A DNA stretch of 64,000 bases from SIG77 sp045589595 (GTDB lineage: Bacteria > Verrucomicrobiota > Lentisphaeria > Victivallales > UBA1829): positions 1 to 64,000 of the forward strand of contig JAZNPK010000001.1 of the NCBI GenBank assembly GCA_045589595.1, in the 5' to 3' direction. Both the position numbers and the translations under genes were made by a program. The notes beneath the pieces were generated by a model. The model saw only the letters and a list, made by a program, of their open reading frames with translations, made no database searches and was not told the origin of the DNA. Positions within the stretch are counted from its first letter, which is position 1, and every line of letters begins with the position of its first letter. Shown here piece by piece: positions 26,451-35,833 of this stretch.

Positions 26451-26479
26451 TGATTTTTCATTGCTGTCCTGTTACAGTA
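26451..26479 (+). promoter_or_regulatory. Promoter of the GH78 gene
   Basis: TTGATT (26451-26456), 17-bp spacer, TACAGT (26474-26479); the ATG is 40 bp downstream. The -10 box is the same TACAGT as at the FGGY kinase promoter (10401). Confidence 0.6.
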
Positions 26480-26519
26480 TCCCAAACCGACAAAAACAAC
26501 TTCTGAAGGAGTCTGACCG

Positions 26520-29039
26520 ATGCTGCAACCCTGTGATCTGCGTGTGGAATATCTGGAAAATCCCATTGGGATGGATGAAGCAATACCGCGTTTTTCTTAT
26601 AAACTCCGGGGAAATGGCAGTAAACAGGTCCGGCGGATCCTGACGCTGAAAGATCATACTTCCATTCTCTGGGAAAAAGAAGAAGAAAGTTCGGAAACCA
26701 TTCAGTTGGAATATGATGGGAAAGCACTTCAGCCATTTACAGCCTATGAATGGAGCGTGAGCGTTCTGGATGATCTCGGCGAATATGCCACTGCCAGTGC
26801 CCGTTTTGAAACCGGGTTTATGGATGAGGCATGGCAGGCAGCATGGATCACCAAACCCGATCCGGAAAATAAATCACTTCTGCCGGTTCAGCGTTTTTTC
26901 AGGATTTTTGACGTCGGACCGGATCTCGTTTCTGCCAGATTGTACTTTACTGCCCTGGGCTTGTGCGCGTTCAGGATCAATGGCAGAGACGTGACGGAAG
27001 ACCAGTTCCTGCCGGGCTGGACGGATTACCGTGTGGAAGTCCCCTATGTGGCGTACGACGTGACCGCACTTCTTCACCCCGGAACAAACCGTCTGGATGC
27101 CGATCTGGCGGACGGCTGGTTCAACGGCTCCATCGGACGCGGCAGAAATGGCGGAAAGGATGCCTACGGACCGTACAATCTGCTGAAAGCAGAACTGCAT
27201 TTGCATAAAAAAGACGGAACAAAGGATGTGATCGTTACAGACCGTTCATTCCAGTATCGCAGTGAACTATGCCCCATCCGCTTCAGCGATATTTATATGG
27301 GCGAAAAGTATGATGCCACACTGGAAGATCAGGAAGAACTGCCGGTTCCCGCGATTGAACTGGAGGCTCCGGCAAAGACTGTATGGCACAGAAATGAAGC
27401 GGTCCGCGGAACTGTCATACTCAAACCGCAAACCATTACCCGAACGGCGGACGGCAGATTTCTGGTGGATTTCGGGCAGATGATCGCCGGCAGGGAACGC
27501 CTCGTACTCCGGAATATGCCCCGCGGAACAGAGATCGTGATCCGGCATGCCGAAATTTTGCGCGGCGGGGAGATCTATACGGAATCTCTCCGGGCGGCAG
27601 AAGCCAAAAATACATATATCTGTTCCGGAAAATGCCGGGAAGTCTGTGAAGCGCATTACACCTATTTCGGATTCCGTTATCTGGAGATCTCCGGTCTGAA
27701 AGCCCTGGAGAAAGAGCAGATCACAGCCCGGGTCCTGACCTCGATCCGGCGTCAGACCGGCACTTTCCACTGTTCGGATCCCCTGATCGACCGTCTGATC
27801 GAAAATGTCCGTTGGACCGGCAGGAACAATGCCTTTGAGGTCCCGACCGATTGCCCGCAGCGCAATGAACGGCTCGGCTGGACCGGCGATGCTCAGATGT
27901 TTATGAATATTGCCACTTATCTTTATGATGGTGCCCCCTTCTACAATAAATGGTGTCAGGACATTTTTACAGCATCGCATTGCGGAAAAGACGGCTGTTT
28001 TCCCATTATAGCGCCATACTTTGAAACGGATTTGGTGTACTCATCCATCTGGTCGGATTCCGGACTGATCGTGCCGTTGATCATGTACCGCAAGTACGGC
28101 GATAAACGCCTCCTGGAGCAGGGATATGAAAAGATGGCAAACTGGATGGAAAAACAGAAGTTGACTGCTCGTGACGACAAACCGTACATCGTTGATTCCT
28201 CACGATACGGCGATTGGCTTTATGCAGACCGGGATACGGATCACCGTTTTGTGGCAACTGCGGTATGGCACGGAATGCATCTGGTCATGGCTGAAATCGC
28301 CGGGGTGACAGGACGCAGTGCGTCGGACGTCCAATACTGGCGGGATCAGGCGGAAAAGATCCGCAGCGCCTTTCTGCAGGAATTTTTCGATGCGGAAGAG
28401 GGACTCCGTGAAAAAACGCAGACCGCAGCCGTCCTTGCTCTGGAATATCAACTGGTTCGGGAAGGGGAGAACGCCTGCGCTCAAACTGTGGATTTTCTCC
28501 TTGATGATATCCGCAATACACAAAAAATGCATATCACCACCGGGCTCGCAGGGATTGCTCATATTCTGCGCGTATTGGAAAAGACCGGAAACGGCGAACT
28601 GATTTATGATCTGCTTCAGCAAAAGACCTGTCCATCCTGGCTTTATCAGGTCCTCCGCGGCGGTACGACCGTATGGGAACATTGGGACAGCCTGAGACCG
28701 GACGATACTCTCTGCGATCCGGAAATGAATTCCTTCTGTCATGTGGCTCTCGGCAGCTGTATGGATTGGCTTTTTGAAGGGATCTGCGGGATCCGGTCCG
28801 CGGGAGAGGCATTCCGGAAAATCCGGCTTTCACCGGTCTGGACAAAAAAACTGGATTTTGCAGAAGCCGCTTTTGAGTCCCCCCGCGGAACGATTGTTTC
28901 CGCCTGGAAAAATCTGCCGGATGGATCCGTGGAATGGCGGATCACCATACCGCCCAATACGGAAGCGGAAGCCGTTCTGCCGGACGGTTCTCTCCGGACT
29001 TTGATGCCCGGGGAACATCTCCTGCGGAGCTCCTTCTGA
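26520..29039 (+). CDS. GH78 alpha-L-rhamnosidase
   Basis: 839 residues, AAGGAG 8 bases before ATG, no signal peptide. GH78 enzymes invertingly release terminal L-rhamnose. Domain order matches the family: N-terminal fibronectin-like domain (residues about 5-95, FTAYEWSVSVLDDLGEYA), two beta-sandwich domains (INGRDVTEDQFLPGWTDYR is a typical segment), the (alpha/alpha)6 barrel with the diagnostic DCPQRNERLGWTGDAQ beginning at Asp444, GDWLYADRDTDHRF, and TTVWEHWDSL, then a C-terminal sandwich. The family signature is fully intact. The substrate may come from plant or mucin-associated glycans. It has its own promoter and is divergent from an alpha-galactosidase, suggesting shared regulation in a glycan locus. 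Confidence 0.93.
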   Translation: MLQPCDLRVEYLENPIGMDEAIPRFSYKLRGNGSKQVRRILTLKDHTSILWEKEEESSETIQLEYDGKALQPFTAYEWSVSVLDDLGEYATASARFETGFMDEAWQAAWITKPDPENKSLLPVQRFFRIFDVGPDLVSARLYFTALGLCAFRINGRDVTEDQFLPGWTDYRVEVPYVAYDVTALLHPGTNRLDADLADGWFNGSIGRGRNGGKDAYGPYNLLKAELHLHKKDGTKDVIVTDRSFQYRSELCPIRFSDIYMGEKYDATLEDQEELPVPAIELEAPAKTVWHRNEAVRGTVILKPQTITRTADGRFLVDFGQMIAGRERLVLRNMPRGTEIVIRHAEILRGGEIYTESLRAAEAKNTYICSGKCREVCEAHYTYFGFRYLEISGLKALEKEQITARVLTSIRRQTGTFHCSDPLIDRLIENVRWTGRNNAFEVPTDCPQRNERLGWTGDAQMFMNIATYLYDGAPFYNKWCQDIFTASHCGKDGCFPIIAPYFETDLVYSSIWSDSGLIVPLIMYRKYGDKRLLEQGYEKMANWMEKQKLTARDDKPYIVDSSRYGDWLYADRDTDHRFVATAVWHGMHLVMAEIAGVTGRSASDVQYWRDQAEKIRSAFLQEFFDAEEGLREKTQTAAVLALEYQLVREGENACAQTVDFLLDDIRNTQKMHITTGLAGIAHILRVLEKTGNGELIYDLLQQKTCPSWLYQVLRGGTTVWEHWDSLRPDDTLCDPEMNSFCHVALGSCMDWLFEGICGIRSAGEAFRKIRLSPVWTKKLDFAEAAFESPRGTIVSAWKNLPDGSVEWRITIPPNTEAEAVLPDGSLRTLMPGEHLLRSSF

Positions 29040-29775
29040 GGAGCCGGGAATGTAAAAAATCCGGTCCCGGTTTCAAGTATATCTGTTGTATATTTATGCG
29101 CTGAAATAATTGCCATAGGAAAAGGCCCATTGGCAATGTCGTCCATATTTTTATTCCGGTCATCAGAAACAATGATTTGCTGAAAGCATAAACAACTCAT
29201 CTTAAACGGAATAATAAAAATGGAAAGCCGTATCCGGTATGTTTGAGTCCGCTCATATTATACCCCGTTTCCTGCATTTTTGAAACGGTGATTATTTATA
29301 CTTTCTGCATATTCATAATTGACATTTGGTATTTTTTATGTAAGCGAAAAGTAAACAAATACCCGGCGAAAGGATTTGCGGTGCGGGTGTAATGTGTCAT
29401 CGTCACAATTGTTGAAAAAGCAAAAAAAACAAAAAATTGCTGTAACCTTTCCGCATCCTGTCCGTTATCCGGTCAGAAACAGAAAACGGACCGGAAGGAG
29501 ACAGTGACAGCAGACAGGTGATCTGCGGCAGGCGTTCGGGATCGGAAGGCAGTTTTTCCACGACAAAGCACCAAAAAAAACGGTTTCCGCCAATTTTTTT
29601 TAGATTTTTTTAAATAATTATTGTCAGAAATCGTTGACAAGGAAAGAATATATGCTATTGTACCGCTGCGACCGGAACATTTCATCTCGCTTTTCTACTG
29701 AGATTTTTACCGGACAGCGATGTTAACACCGGCATATCAAACCGGACAGGCAGTAAGTATGGGAGCAAGGTGACT
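29040..29775. other. 0.74-kb AT-rich spacer and T6SS leader region
   Basis: No gene seen. A weak GC hairpin (CCGGGA / TCCCGG, about 29044-29070) may end the GH78 transcript. Runs of A and T dominate 29270-29460. A leader-like segment with competing hairpins is at 29461-29500 and the main T6SS promoter at 29634-29661. Confidence 0.6.
29634..29661 (+). promoter_or_regulatory. Main promoter of the T6SS operon
   Basis: Consensus TTGACA (29634-29639), 16-bp spacer, TATTGT (29656-29661), 114 bp upstream of tssA. The spacer and flanks are AT-rich, as often seen at silenced or xenogeneic loci. No sigma54-type GG-N10-GC element was found near it. Confidence 0.6.
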
Positions 29776-30852
29776 ATGGAATGGGATTTGGAAAATATGA
29801 AACAGGTGGTTTCTGCGGAAGCCCCTGCCGGAGAAAATCAGGAGTATGACCCGCTCTACATGGGGCTGGAAGAACTCGTTGCCGGCATTCCTGCGAGCCA
29901 GATGGGCGATTCCATCGTGGAAGGGAAGGATCCGGACTACCGCAAATTGCAGAAGAATGTTCTCGCGCTCTGGGAAACCACACGGGATCTGCGTCTGGCA
30001 GTCTATCTCGCAGTTTCGGGGGTGGCGCTTGACGGTCTGAAGGGATTTGCCGATGCGTTGGAACTGATCCATTCCCTGATCGAAAATCTGTGGACGGAGT
30101 TTTATCCGCAGCTGGATCCGGATGACGACAACGATCCGCTGGAACGGCTGAATATTCTGGGGATGATCTCACCGCCGCCCGGCGCATTTGATGATCCGGT
30201 GAATTTTCTCAATCTCTTCCGCAATGTGCGGCTTTCGCCTGTGGGCGCGGCATACACGCTGCGGGATCTGATGCTGGCGGAAGGTGAACTGGAAAGCAGT
30301 GATGAAACGCCGGATCTGAGTCTGCTCAATGCGGAAATGGCAGGCGTTCCGGTATCCGTGATGCTGGAACAGGGCGAGTTGGTGAACCGCATTGCGGATC
30401 TTCTCCAGCAGATCGGCAATGAGTTTGAAAGCAAATCCGGCGGATATTCTGTTTCTTTTGCGACGCTGAACAACGAACTGAAGCGTCTGCAGCACTTTTA
30501 CAGCAAATACAGTTCCCGTCAGGAACTTGAAGAAAATAAAACTGCGGTTGAAACTGCAGTTGAAACGGTTGGAGCGGTTGGAACGGTCCAGGCTCCTGCC
30601 ACTGGTTTTGCGGATATCCAATCGGTGAAAGCCCGCAACCGTTCTGAAGCGCTGCTGCTGCTGCGCAAAGGCTGCGAGTATTTTCAAACTGCCGAACCCA
30701 CAAGCCCCGTCCCGTTCCTTGTCAACCGGGCTTTACGGATGGCGGAAATGAATTTTATGGATCTTTTGAGCGAGATCGCACCGGATTCCGTTGACCGCGG
30801 CCGGGACATTCTCGGTATCAGGAGAAGCGATGAGAGTGAAGACAACTATTGA
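29776..30852 (+). CDS. tssA: TssA, T6SS baseplate/sheath-assembly cap protein
   Basis: 358 residues from the ATG at 29776; a GTG at 29770 is an alternative. Residues about 20-125 form the ImpA_N domain (YDPLYMGLEELV, SIVEGKDPDYRKLQKNVLALWETTRDLRLAVYL, ENLWTEFYPQLDPDDDNDPLERLNIL). The C-terminal segment SRSEAL-type (KARNRSEALLLLRKGCEYFQTAEPTSPVPFLVNRALRMAEM) matches short TssA proteins of the VasJ/TssA-cap class. A low-complexity TAVETAVETVGAVGTV linker joins the two. It is the first gene of the operon. TssA primes polymerisation of the sheath and tube at the baseplate. Confidence 0.92.
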   Translation: MEWDLENMKQVVSAEAPAGENQEYDPLYMGLEELVAGIPASQMGDSIVEGKDPDYRKLQKNVLALWETTRDLRLAVYLAVSGVALDGLKGFADALELIHSLIENLWTEFYPQLDPDDDNDPLERLNILGMISPPPGAFDDPVNFLNLFRNVRLSPVGAAYTLRDLMLAEGELESSDETPDLSLLNAEMAGVPVSVMLEQGELVNRIADLLQQIGNEFESKSGGYSVSFATLNNELKRLQHFYSKYSSRQELEENKTAVETAVETVGAVGTVQAPATGFADIQSVKARNRSEALLLLRKGCEYFQTAEPTSPVPFLVNRALRMAEMNFMDLLSEIAPDSVDRGRDILGIRRSDESEDNY

Positions 30853-30899
30853 AATTTTGAAACCTTAAAAACAAACGGACTAACAACAGGAGGTCAGCA

Positions 30900-31418
30900 A
30901 TGGCAAGTAAAGGTGGTCAAAAATTTATCGGCAAAAACCGAGCCCCTCGTGTTCAGGTGGAATACGATGTGGAACTGTACGGTGCAGAAAAGAAAGTGAA
31001 TCTGCCTTTTGTGACCGGCGTCATTTCCGATCTGTCCGGGAATCCGGAAGAACCCCTTCCGAAACTGGAAGACAGAAAATTTCTGGAAATCGACAGTGAC
31101 AACTTTGATGAACGGCTGAAAAGCATGAAGCCGCGTGTCACGATGCAGGTCCCGAATGTGATTTCCGGCGAAGGAAACATTGCAGTGGATCTGACATTTG
31201 AAAGCATGGATGACTTTTCACCGGCAGCAGTTGCGGCAAAAGTTGACGGCTTGAAAGAGCTGCTGAACGCCCGTCAGGAACTTGCCAATCTGTTGAGTTA
31301 CATGGATGGCAAATCCGGAGCGGAAGAACTGCTGAACAAGATCCTTGAAGATCCTGCGCTGTTGAAGGCTCTCTCCCGGAAGGCAAACGAAGAAAAAGCT
31401 GAAAGTAAGGGTGAATGA
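30900..31418 (+). CDS. tssB: TssB, T6SS sheath small subunit
   Basis: 172 residues with AGGAGG 6 bases before ATG. Pfam T6SS_VipA features are clear: FIGKNRAPRVQVEYDVELYGAEKKVNLPFVTGVISDLSG at the start, then RKFLEIDSDNFDERLKSMKPRV, and a C-terminal helix (LLSYMDGKSGAEELLNKILEDPALLKAL) that wraps TssC and carries the ClpV-accessible end. Length is usual. Its stop overlaps the upstream candidate start of tssC, so the two sheath subunits are translated together. Confidence 0.97.
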   Translation: MASKGGQKFIGKNRAPRVQVEYDVELYGAEKKVNLPFVTGVISDLSGNPEEPLPKLEDRKFLEIDSDNFDERLKSMKPRVTMQVPNVISGEGNIAVDLTFESMDDFSPAAVAAKVDGLKELLNARQELANLLSYMDGKSGAEELLNKILEDPALLKALSRKANEEKAESKGE

Positions 31419-31420
31419 TC

Positions 31421-32905
31421 ATGGCTGAAGAATTGAAAGCACAGGCATTGAATGCCGAAACTGTTGAGATGTCCGATTTTGAGAAGCTCCTCAATCAGGA
31501 GTTCAAACCCAAATCTGATGAAGCGAACATGGCGGTCCAGAGCGCGGTCAAGACGCTGGTGAATCAGGCATTGGAAAATGCCGCCCTGGTTTCTGACAAC
31601 TCGATCAAGACCATTGAAGGGATCATTGCGGAACTGGACAAGAAACTTTCCGATCAGGTCAATCAGATCATTCATCACGAAAACTTCCAGAATCTGGAAA
31701 GTGCGTGGCGCGGCTTGAGCTATCTGGTCAACAACACCCAGACCAGCGAATCCATGAAGATCCGCGTGCTGAACGTTTCCAAGAAAGATCTTGCCAAGAG
31801 CCTGAAGAAATTCAAAGGCACGGCTTGGGATCAGAGTCCCCTCTTCAAGAAACTTTACGAAGACGAATACGGCACTGCCGGCGGCGAACCCTACGGCTGC
31901 CTGATCGGCGACTACTACTTCAATCACACAGCGCCGGATCTGGAAATGCTCAAAGGTATTGCCCAGATCGCAGCGGCATCCCACATGCCCTTCATCTCGG
32001 CGGCAGATCCCTCCATCATGAACTTTGATTCCTGGCAGGAACTTTCCAATCCCAGAGATCTGACCAAGATCTTCGGGACGCCGGAATATGCAGCATGGCG
32101 CAGTTTCCGTGAATCTGAAGACAGCCGTTATGTGGCATTGACCATGCCCAAAGTGCTGAGCCGTGTTCCCTATGGCGCCAACACCAATCCGGTGGAAGAA
32201 TTTGCGTTTGAAGAAGAGACCGGTTCCGGCAACAGCAGCAAATACAACTGGATGAATGCCGCTTATGCCATGGGGGCAAACATTAACCGTTCCTTCACGG
32301 AATACGGCTGGTGCGCACGGATCCGCGGTCTGGAATCCGGCGGCGTTGTTGAAGGTCTGCCCACGCATACTTTCCCCACCGATGACGGCGGCGTTGCCAT
32401 GAAATGCCCCACCGAAATCGCCATTACCGACCGGCGTGAAGCGGAACTTTCCAAGAACGGTTTCCTGCCGCTCTGCTACTGGAAAAATACCGATTACGCT
32501 GTGTTCCTCGGCGGTCAGACGGTGAATAAGCCCCAGGAATACGACAATCCGGATGCAACGGCAAACGCCAATCTGTCGGCAAAACTGCCCTACATTTTTG
32601 CCACCAGCCGTTTTGCGCACTACCTCAAATGCATCGTCCGTGACAAAGTCGGTTCTTTCAAGGAATGTGCCGATATGCAGCGTTGGCTGAGTGACTGGGT
32701 CGCCAACTATGTGACCAGTGACCCCAATGCCTCTGAAGAGGTCAAAGCAAAATATCCTCTGGCGGAAGCGAAAGTGGAAGTCGAGCCGGTGGAAGGACAG
32801 CCGGGTTACTACAATGCCCGTTTCTATCTGCGTCCCCACTATCAGCTGGAAGGTTTGACCACCAGTCTGCGTCTGGTGACAAAAGTTCCCAGCGGTGCAA
32901 AATAA
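31421..32905 (+). CDS. tssC: TssC, T6SS sheath large subunit
   Basis: 494 residues. Two ATGs are close (31415, 31421); the second is chosen because AAGGG lies 9 bases before it. VipB hallmarks: IIHHENFQNLESAWRGLSYLVNNTQTSESMKIRVLNVSKKDLAKSL, PYGCLIGDYYFNHTAPDLEMLKGIAQIAAASHMPFISAADPSIM, RSFRESEDSRYVALTMPKVLSRVPYG, and a C-terminal LRPHYQLEGLTTSLRLVTKVP end typical of the sheath fold. With TssB it forms the contractile sheath in the cytoplasm that propels the Hcp tube. Length and motif order are standard. Confidence 0.97.
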   Translation: MAEELKAQALNAETVEMSDFEKLLNQEFKPKSDEANMAVQSAVKTLVNQALENAALVSDNSIKTIEGIIAELDKKLSDQVNQIIHHENFQNLESAWRGLSYLVNNTQTSESMKIRVLNVSKKDLAKSLKKFKGTAWDQSPLFKKLYEDEYGTAGGEPYGCLIGDYYFNHTAPDLEMLKGIAQIAAASHMPFISAADPSIMNFDSWQELSNPRDLTKIFGTPEYAAWRSFRESEDSRYVALTMPKVLSRVPYGANTNPVEEFAFEEETGSGNSSKYNWMNAAYAMGANINRSFTEYGWCARIRGLESGGVVEGLPTHTFPTDDGGVAMKCPTEIAITDRREAELSKNGFLPLCYWKNTDYAVFLGGQTVNKPQEYDNPDATANANLSAKLPYIFATSRFAHYLKCIVRDKVGSFKECADMQRWLSDWVANYVTSDPNASEEVKAKYPLAEAKVEVEPVEGQPGYYNARFYLRPHYQLEGLTTSLRLVTKVPSGAK

Positions 32906-32957
32906 TCATCCTTGAACTCGAACAGCAACAAACGAAACAACAACAGGAGAAAACATT

Positions 32958-33449
32958 ATGGCAAGCGATTTCTTTGTGAAGATTGACGGTATCGACGGTC
33001 AGAGCAATGACAAAAGTCACAGCAAATGGATCGAAGTTCTGCGCTTCGGTCACGGCAGCGTTCAGAATGTGACGCTCGCCCGCGGCGCGGATGTTGCGGG
33101 ACGCGGTCAGTTCACGCCCTTCGTTTTTGAACACATCGTTGACAAAGCGACCCCGAAACTGCAGCAGTTCTGCATGAACGGACAGAAGATTTCCAAGGTT
33201 GAATTCCATGCCTGCCGTGCGATCGCCGGCGCCCAGGTCCCGGTCTACGAGATCAAGCTGGAAAATGTGAAAGTCGCCAAGGCGGAAGTCAAAGTGCAGA
33301 TCCTGGATGATGGTACCGGTACCGGTGAAGCTGTGGAAACAGTTGAACTCGTAGCTGGTAAGATCACCTGGAAAGTGACCCCGATCAAGCCGGACAACAC
33401 CAAAGACGGTGCGATCGAAGCGTCTTTTGACCAGATCAGCAATTCCTGA
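32958..33449 (+). CDS. hcp: Hcp (TssD), T6SS inner tube protein
   Basis: 163 residues, AGGAG upstream of ATG. Typical Hcp features: MASDFFVKIDGIDGQSNDKSH at the N-terminus, HGSVQNVTLARGADVAGRGQFTPFVFEHIVDKATPKLQQFCMNG, and a C-terminal VAGKITWKVTPIKPDN segment. It forms hexameric rings stacked into the secreted tube. A strong terminator-like hairpin right after the gene probably keeps Hcp mRNA more abundant than the rest of the operon, which matches its high copy need. Confidence 0.97.
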   Translation: MASDFFVKIDGIDGQSNDKSHSKWIEVLRFGHGSVQNVTLARGADVAGRGQFTPFVFEHIVDKATPKLQQFCMNGQKISKVEFHACRAIAGAQVPVYEIKLENVKVAKAEVKVQILDDGTGTGEAVETVELVAGKITWKVTPIKPDNTKDGAIEASFDQISNS

Positions 33450-33468
33450 TTTTTGAAACAGCGGAAAG

Positions 33469-33496
33469 CTCCCCTGCTTCGTGCGGGGGAGTTTTT
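33469..33496 (+). terminator. Attenuating terminator after hcp
   Basis: CTCCCCTGC pairs with GCGGGGGAG around a UUCGU loop (33469-33491), followed by five T. It lies inside the operon, 20 bp past the hcp stop, with tssE starting 17 bp later. Partial read-through is required for the downstream tss genes unless another promoter exists; none was obvious. Confidence 0.75.
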
Positions 33497-33512
33497 CCGG
33501 AGGATTTGATTT

Positions 33513-34043
33513 ATGCCAGTAAACAGTAATGCATCCAGGATCCGCTCCGGCGAGATTTTTATGCCCTGTTTGTTAGGCAGACTGACAGATCAGAATCCGG
33601 AACAGAAAACTGAAAATTTCACACGGGGAATATCACTGAAGCAGCTCAAGCAGAATATTCTCTGGAACATTGAACTGATCCTGAACTCCCGTTCACATCC
33701 GTCTTCCGATGTATGGGGAAATGATCCGGCTGTAACTGATTCCGTTCTCGGAATGGGGTTGCCGGATTTTTGCGGTTCTTCCCACAGTGCGGCGGCGCGG
33801 GAAAAACTCCGGGAGGAGATCATACATCAGTTGAGTGTTTTTGAGCCCCGTCTGGAAAAAGAGACCCTTGAGGTCAATTATGTCAACGGCAATGATGAAA
33901 AGAGCAATCATTCCGTTCTTGAGCTGGAAATATCGGCTTGGATATCGGTGGAACCTTTGCGGGAAGAACTTGTTTTCCGGTCCAGACTGGATCTGGAAAG
34001 CGGTACGGCAACCATTAACAATGCGGATGAGCATTACTTATGA
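33513..34043 (+). CDS. tssE: TssE, gp25-like T6SS baseplate protein
   Basis: 176 residues, GGAGG before ATG. The gp25/GpW-like domain is visible from about residue 20: MPCLLGRLTDQNPEQ, then LKQNILWNIELILNSRSH (typical EXXR-type helix region), DSVLGMGLPDFCGSS, and LRLEI-like strands toward the C-terminus (SVLELEISAWISVEPLREELVFRSRLDLESG). TssE is part of the baseplate wedge and starts sheath polymerisation. It overlaps tssF by four bases. Confidence 0.93.
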   Translation: MPVNSNASRIRSGEIFMPCLLGRLTDQNPEQKTENFTRGISLKQLKQNILWNIELILNSRSHPSSDVWGNDPAVTDSVLGMGLPDFCGSSHSAAAREKLREEIIHQLSVFEPRLEKETLEVNYVNGNDEKSNHSVLELEISAWISVEPLREELVFRSRLDLESGTATINNADEHYL

Positions 34044-35833
34044 ACTTTTTGGAATATTACCGGAACAATTTAGCGTATATCCGCAGTCTGGGTGCTGAGT
34101 TTGCCGCAGAATTTCCCAAGATCGCCAGCCGCCTGGAACTTTCCGCCATGGAATGTCAGGATCCGTATGTGGAAAGGCTGCTGGAAGGGACCGCATTTCT
34201 TGCCGCCAGAGTGGAGGAAAAACTGGAAAGCGGTTTCCCCCGTCTGCTGGAATCGGTATTGAGTGCAGTTGCTCCGCTGGCATTGTATCCGGTGCCGTCT
34301 TACACCATTCTTGATCTTGAACCTGATTTTACGGATGAACGGTTGAAGAATGGCATCACCATCCAACCCGGTGATGAATTTCATTGCAAGTTGAACAATA
34401 TTCAGACGCCGTGCCGTTTTTCGGCAATGGGCAGTAAAAAACTTTATCCGTTGACGCTGACAGAGGCGTCTTATGTGACTGCGGGGCTGGAAGAATATGC
34501 GCTGCCCGGGAAAAACATCAAGTCTGCTCTGGCGTTGAAACTGGATTATCACGGTACGGTCAATCCCGATATGTCCGGCGGGGACAATGATTTGTCGATC
34601 TTTCTCAATCTGACCGACGGGGAAGCCTCGCTGCTGCAGGAATTGATGCTTGCCGATCTGCAGGGGATCTATCTGAAAAAAGAGGACAAATTTGTTAAAG
34701 CACCCGGGGATATGTGTCTTTCCATTCCCCATTTTCAGGAACCGCATATCAATTCACTCAAGGCAAATACCGGATTGCGCAAACTTCAGCATTATCTGAC
34801 ATATCCGGCTCTCTATAAATTTATCTCGTTGAGCTGCAGCGGCGAACTGTTCCGATCCGTGAAAGACGGAAAGATCGAAATCGTTTTTGCCTTCAGCCGC
34901 CGGGAAAGCAATTTCATCAACGCGTTGAGCCGCGACAATTTCAAACTTTGGGCGCTTCCGGCTGTGAATCTTTTCCGGAAGACAAGCGGCAGAAGTGATT
35001 TTCACGGACAGTTTGAACAGCAGGTCGTTCCGGAGCGGACGGCTCCCCTTGACTATGAAGTATTCAGGATCGTATCGGCGAAAGCCTTTGATGACCGGAA
35101 TCAGGAGATCGTGAATTATCTGCCCTGTTATGATCCCGGCTGCACACCGGAAGACGGTGTATTCATTCAGCACCGCCGTCCCAGAATACTGAATGCACAG
35201 CGTACGGTCCGCACATCTTATCCGGGTTCAGAGGTGTTTATCTCTTTTGCCGGAAAAAAACACGGGGAAAAATGGGAAAACATCCGGCAGTTTCAGGCGG
35301 AAACGCTCTGTACCAACCGGGATCTGCCGTTGTTGCTGCGGATGTCGGATCCCATACAGTCCTTCAGTGTTTCCGGGATCAGGAAAGTTTCTTTTCTGAC
35401 GCCGCCGGGTCCGCCGGGCAACGCACTTTGCGGACAGGGCAACCGTGAAGATTGGGCGCGTATCGGGTATCTGGCATTGAATTTTTCCAGTCTGTTGTGG
35501 AACGACGGCAATATTCCGCTGGAAATGCTCAAAGAACTGATCGCGGCATACAGCAACCGTCCGGAAGAAGAAACGGTCCGGCTGCTTGACGGGATGATTT
35601 CGCTTCATTCCGCCCCGAAGCAGTTCCGTTTCATCAACAGGGGCAGTGTTTTTTATGAAAGCGGCTGGCATTGTGAGATCACGTTCCGTGAAGAAGCGTA
35701 TGCCGGATTCGGTGTTTTTACATTCGGCTGGGTCCTGAAAGAACTGCTCATGAGTTATACGCCGCTGAACAGTTGTATGGAACTGGTTATGCACACGGAT
35801 AAAAAACGGGAGGTCATCGTATGGAAGGCATAA
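34040..35833 (+). CDS. tssF: TssF, T6SS baseplate wedge protein
   Basis: 597 residues, typical TssF length. Family features: NFLEYYRNNLAYIRSLGAEFAAEFPKIASRLEL at the start, then DPYVERLLEGTAFLAARVEEKLESGFPRLLESVLSAVAPLALYPVPS (highly diagnostic), DRNQEIVNYLPCYDP-type middle and a C-terminal FGWVLKELLMSYTPLNSCMEL. It binds TssG in a 2:1 wedge around the VgrG hub. It starts within the tssE stop and overlaps tssG by 13 bases, so wedge subunits are translationally coupled. Confidence 0.96.
   Translation: MNFLEYYRNNLAYIRSLGAEFAAEFPKIASRLELSAMECQDPYVERLLEGTAFLAARVEEKLESGFPRLLESVLSAVAPLALYPVPSYTILDLEPDFTDERLKNGITIQPGDEFHCKLNNIQTPCRFSAMGSKKLYPLTLTEASYVTAGLEEYALPGKNIKSALALKLDYHGTVNPDMSGGDNDLSIFLNLTDGEASLLQELMLADLQGIYLKKEDKFVKAPGDMCLSIPHFQEPHINSLKANTGLRKLQHYLTYPALYKFISLSCSGELFRSVKDGKIEIVFAFSRRESNFINALSRDNFKLWALPAVNLFRKTSGRSDFHGQFEQQVVPERTAPLDYEVFRIVSAKAFDDRNQEIVNYLPCYDPGCTPEDGVFIQHRRPRILNAQRTVRTSYPGSEVFISFAGKKHGEKWENIRQFQAETLCTNRDLPLLLRMSDPIQSFSVSGIRKVSFLTPPGPPGNALCGQGNREDWARIGYLALNFSSLLWNDGNIPLEMLKELIAAYSNRPEEETVRLLDGMISLHSAPKQFRFINRGSVFYESGWHCEITFREEAYAGFGVFTFGWVLKELLMSYTPLNSCMELVMHTDKKREVIVWKA

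Larger units (their letters stand above)
25803..26519. other. 717-bp divergent spacer between GH36 and GH78 genes
   Basis: No convincing gene. It contains a small perfect hairpin (26028-26042), a larger hairpin with a G-rich loop and T-run (26056-26117), a 10-bp palindrome ACACGCGTGT (26208-26217), a second terminator (26247-26280) and the GH78 promoter (26451-26479). Open frames here (for example 25933-26172) lack a ribosome binding site and protein-like composition. Confidence 0.6.

Noticed and set aside
29040..29775. sigma54 promoter for the T6SS operon
   Set aside because: No GG-N10-GC element at a suitable place; a sigma70-type pair fits better.
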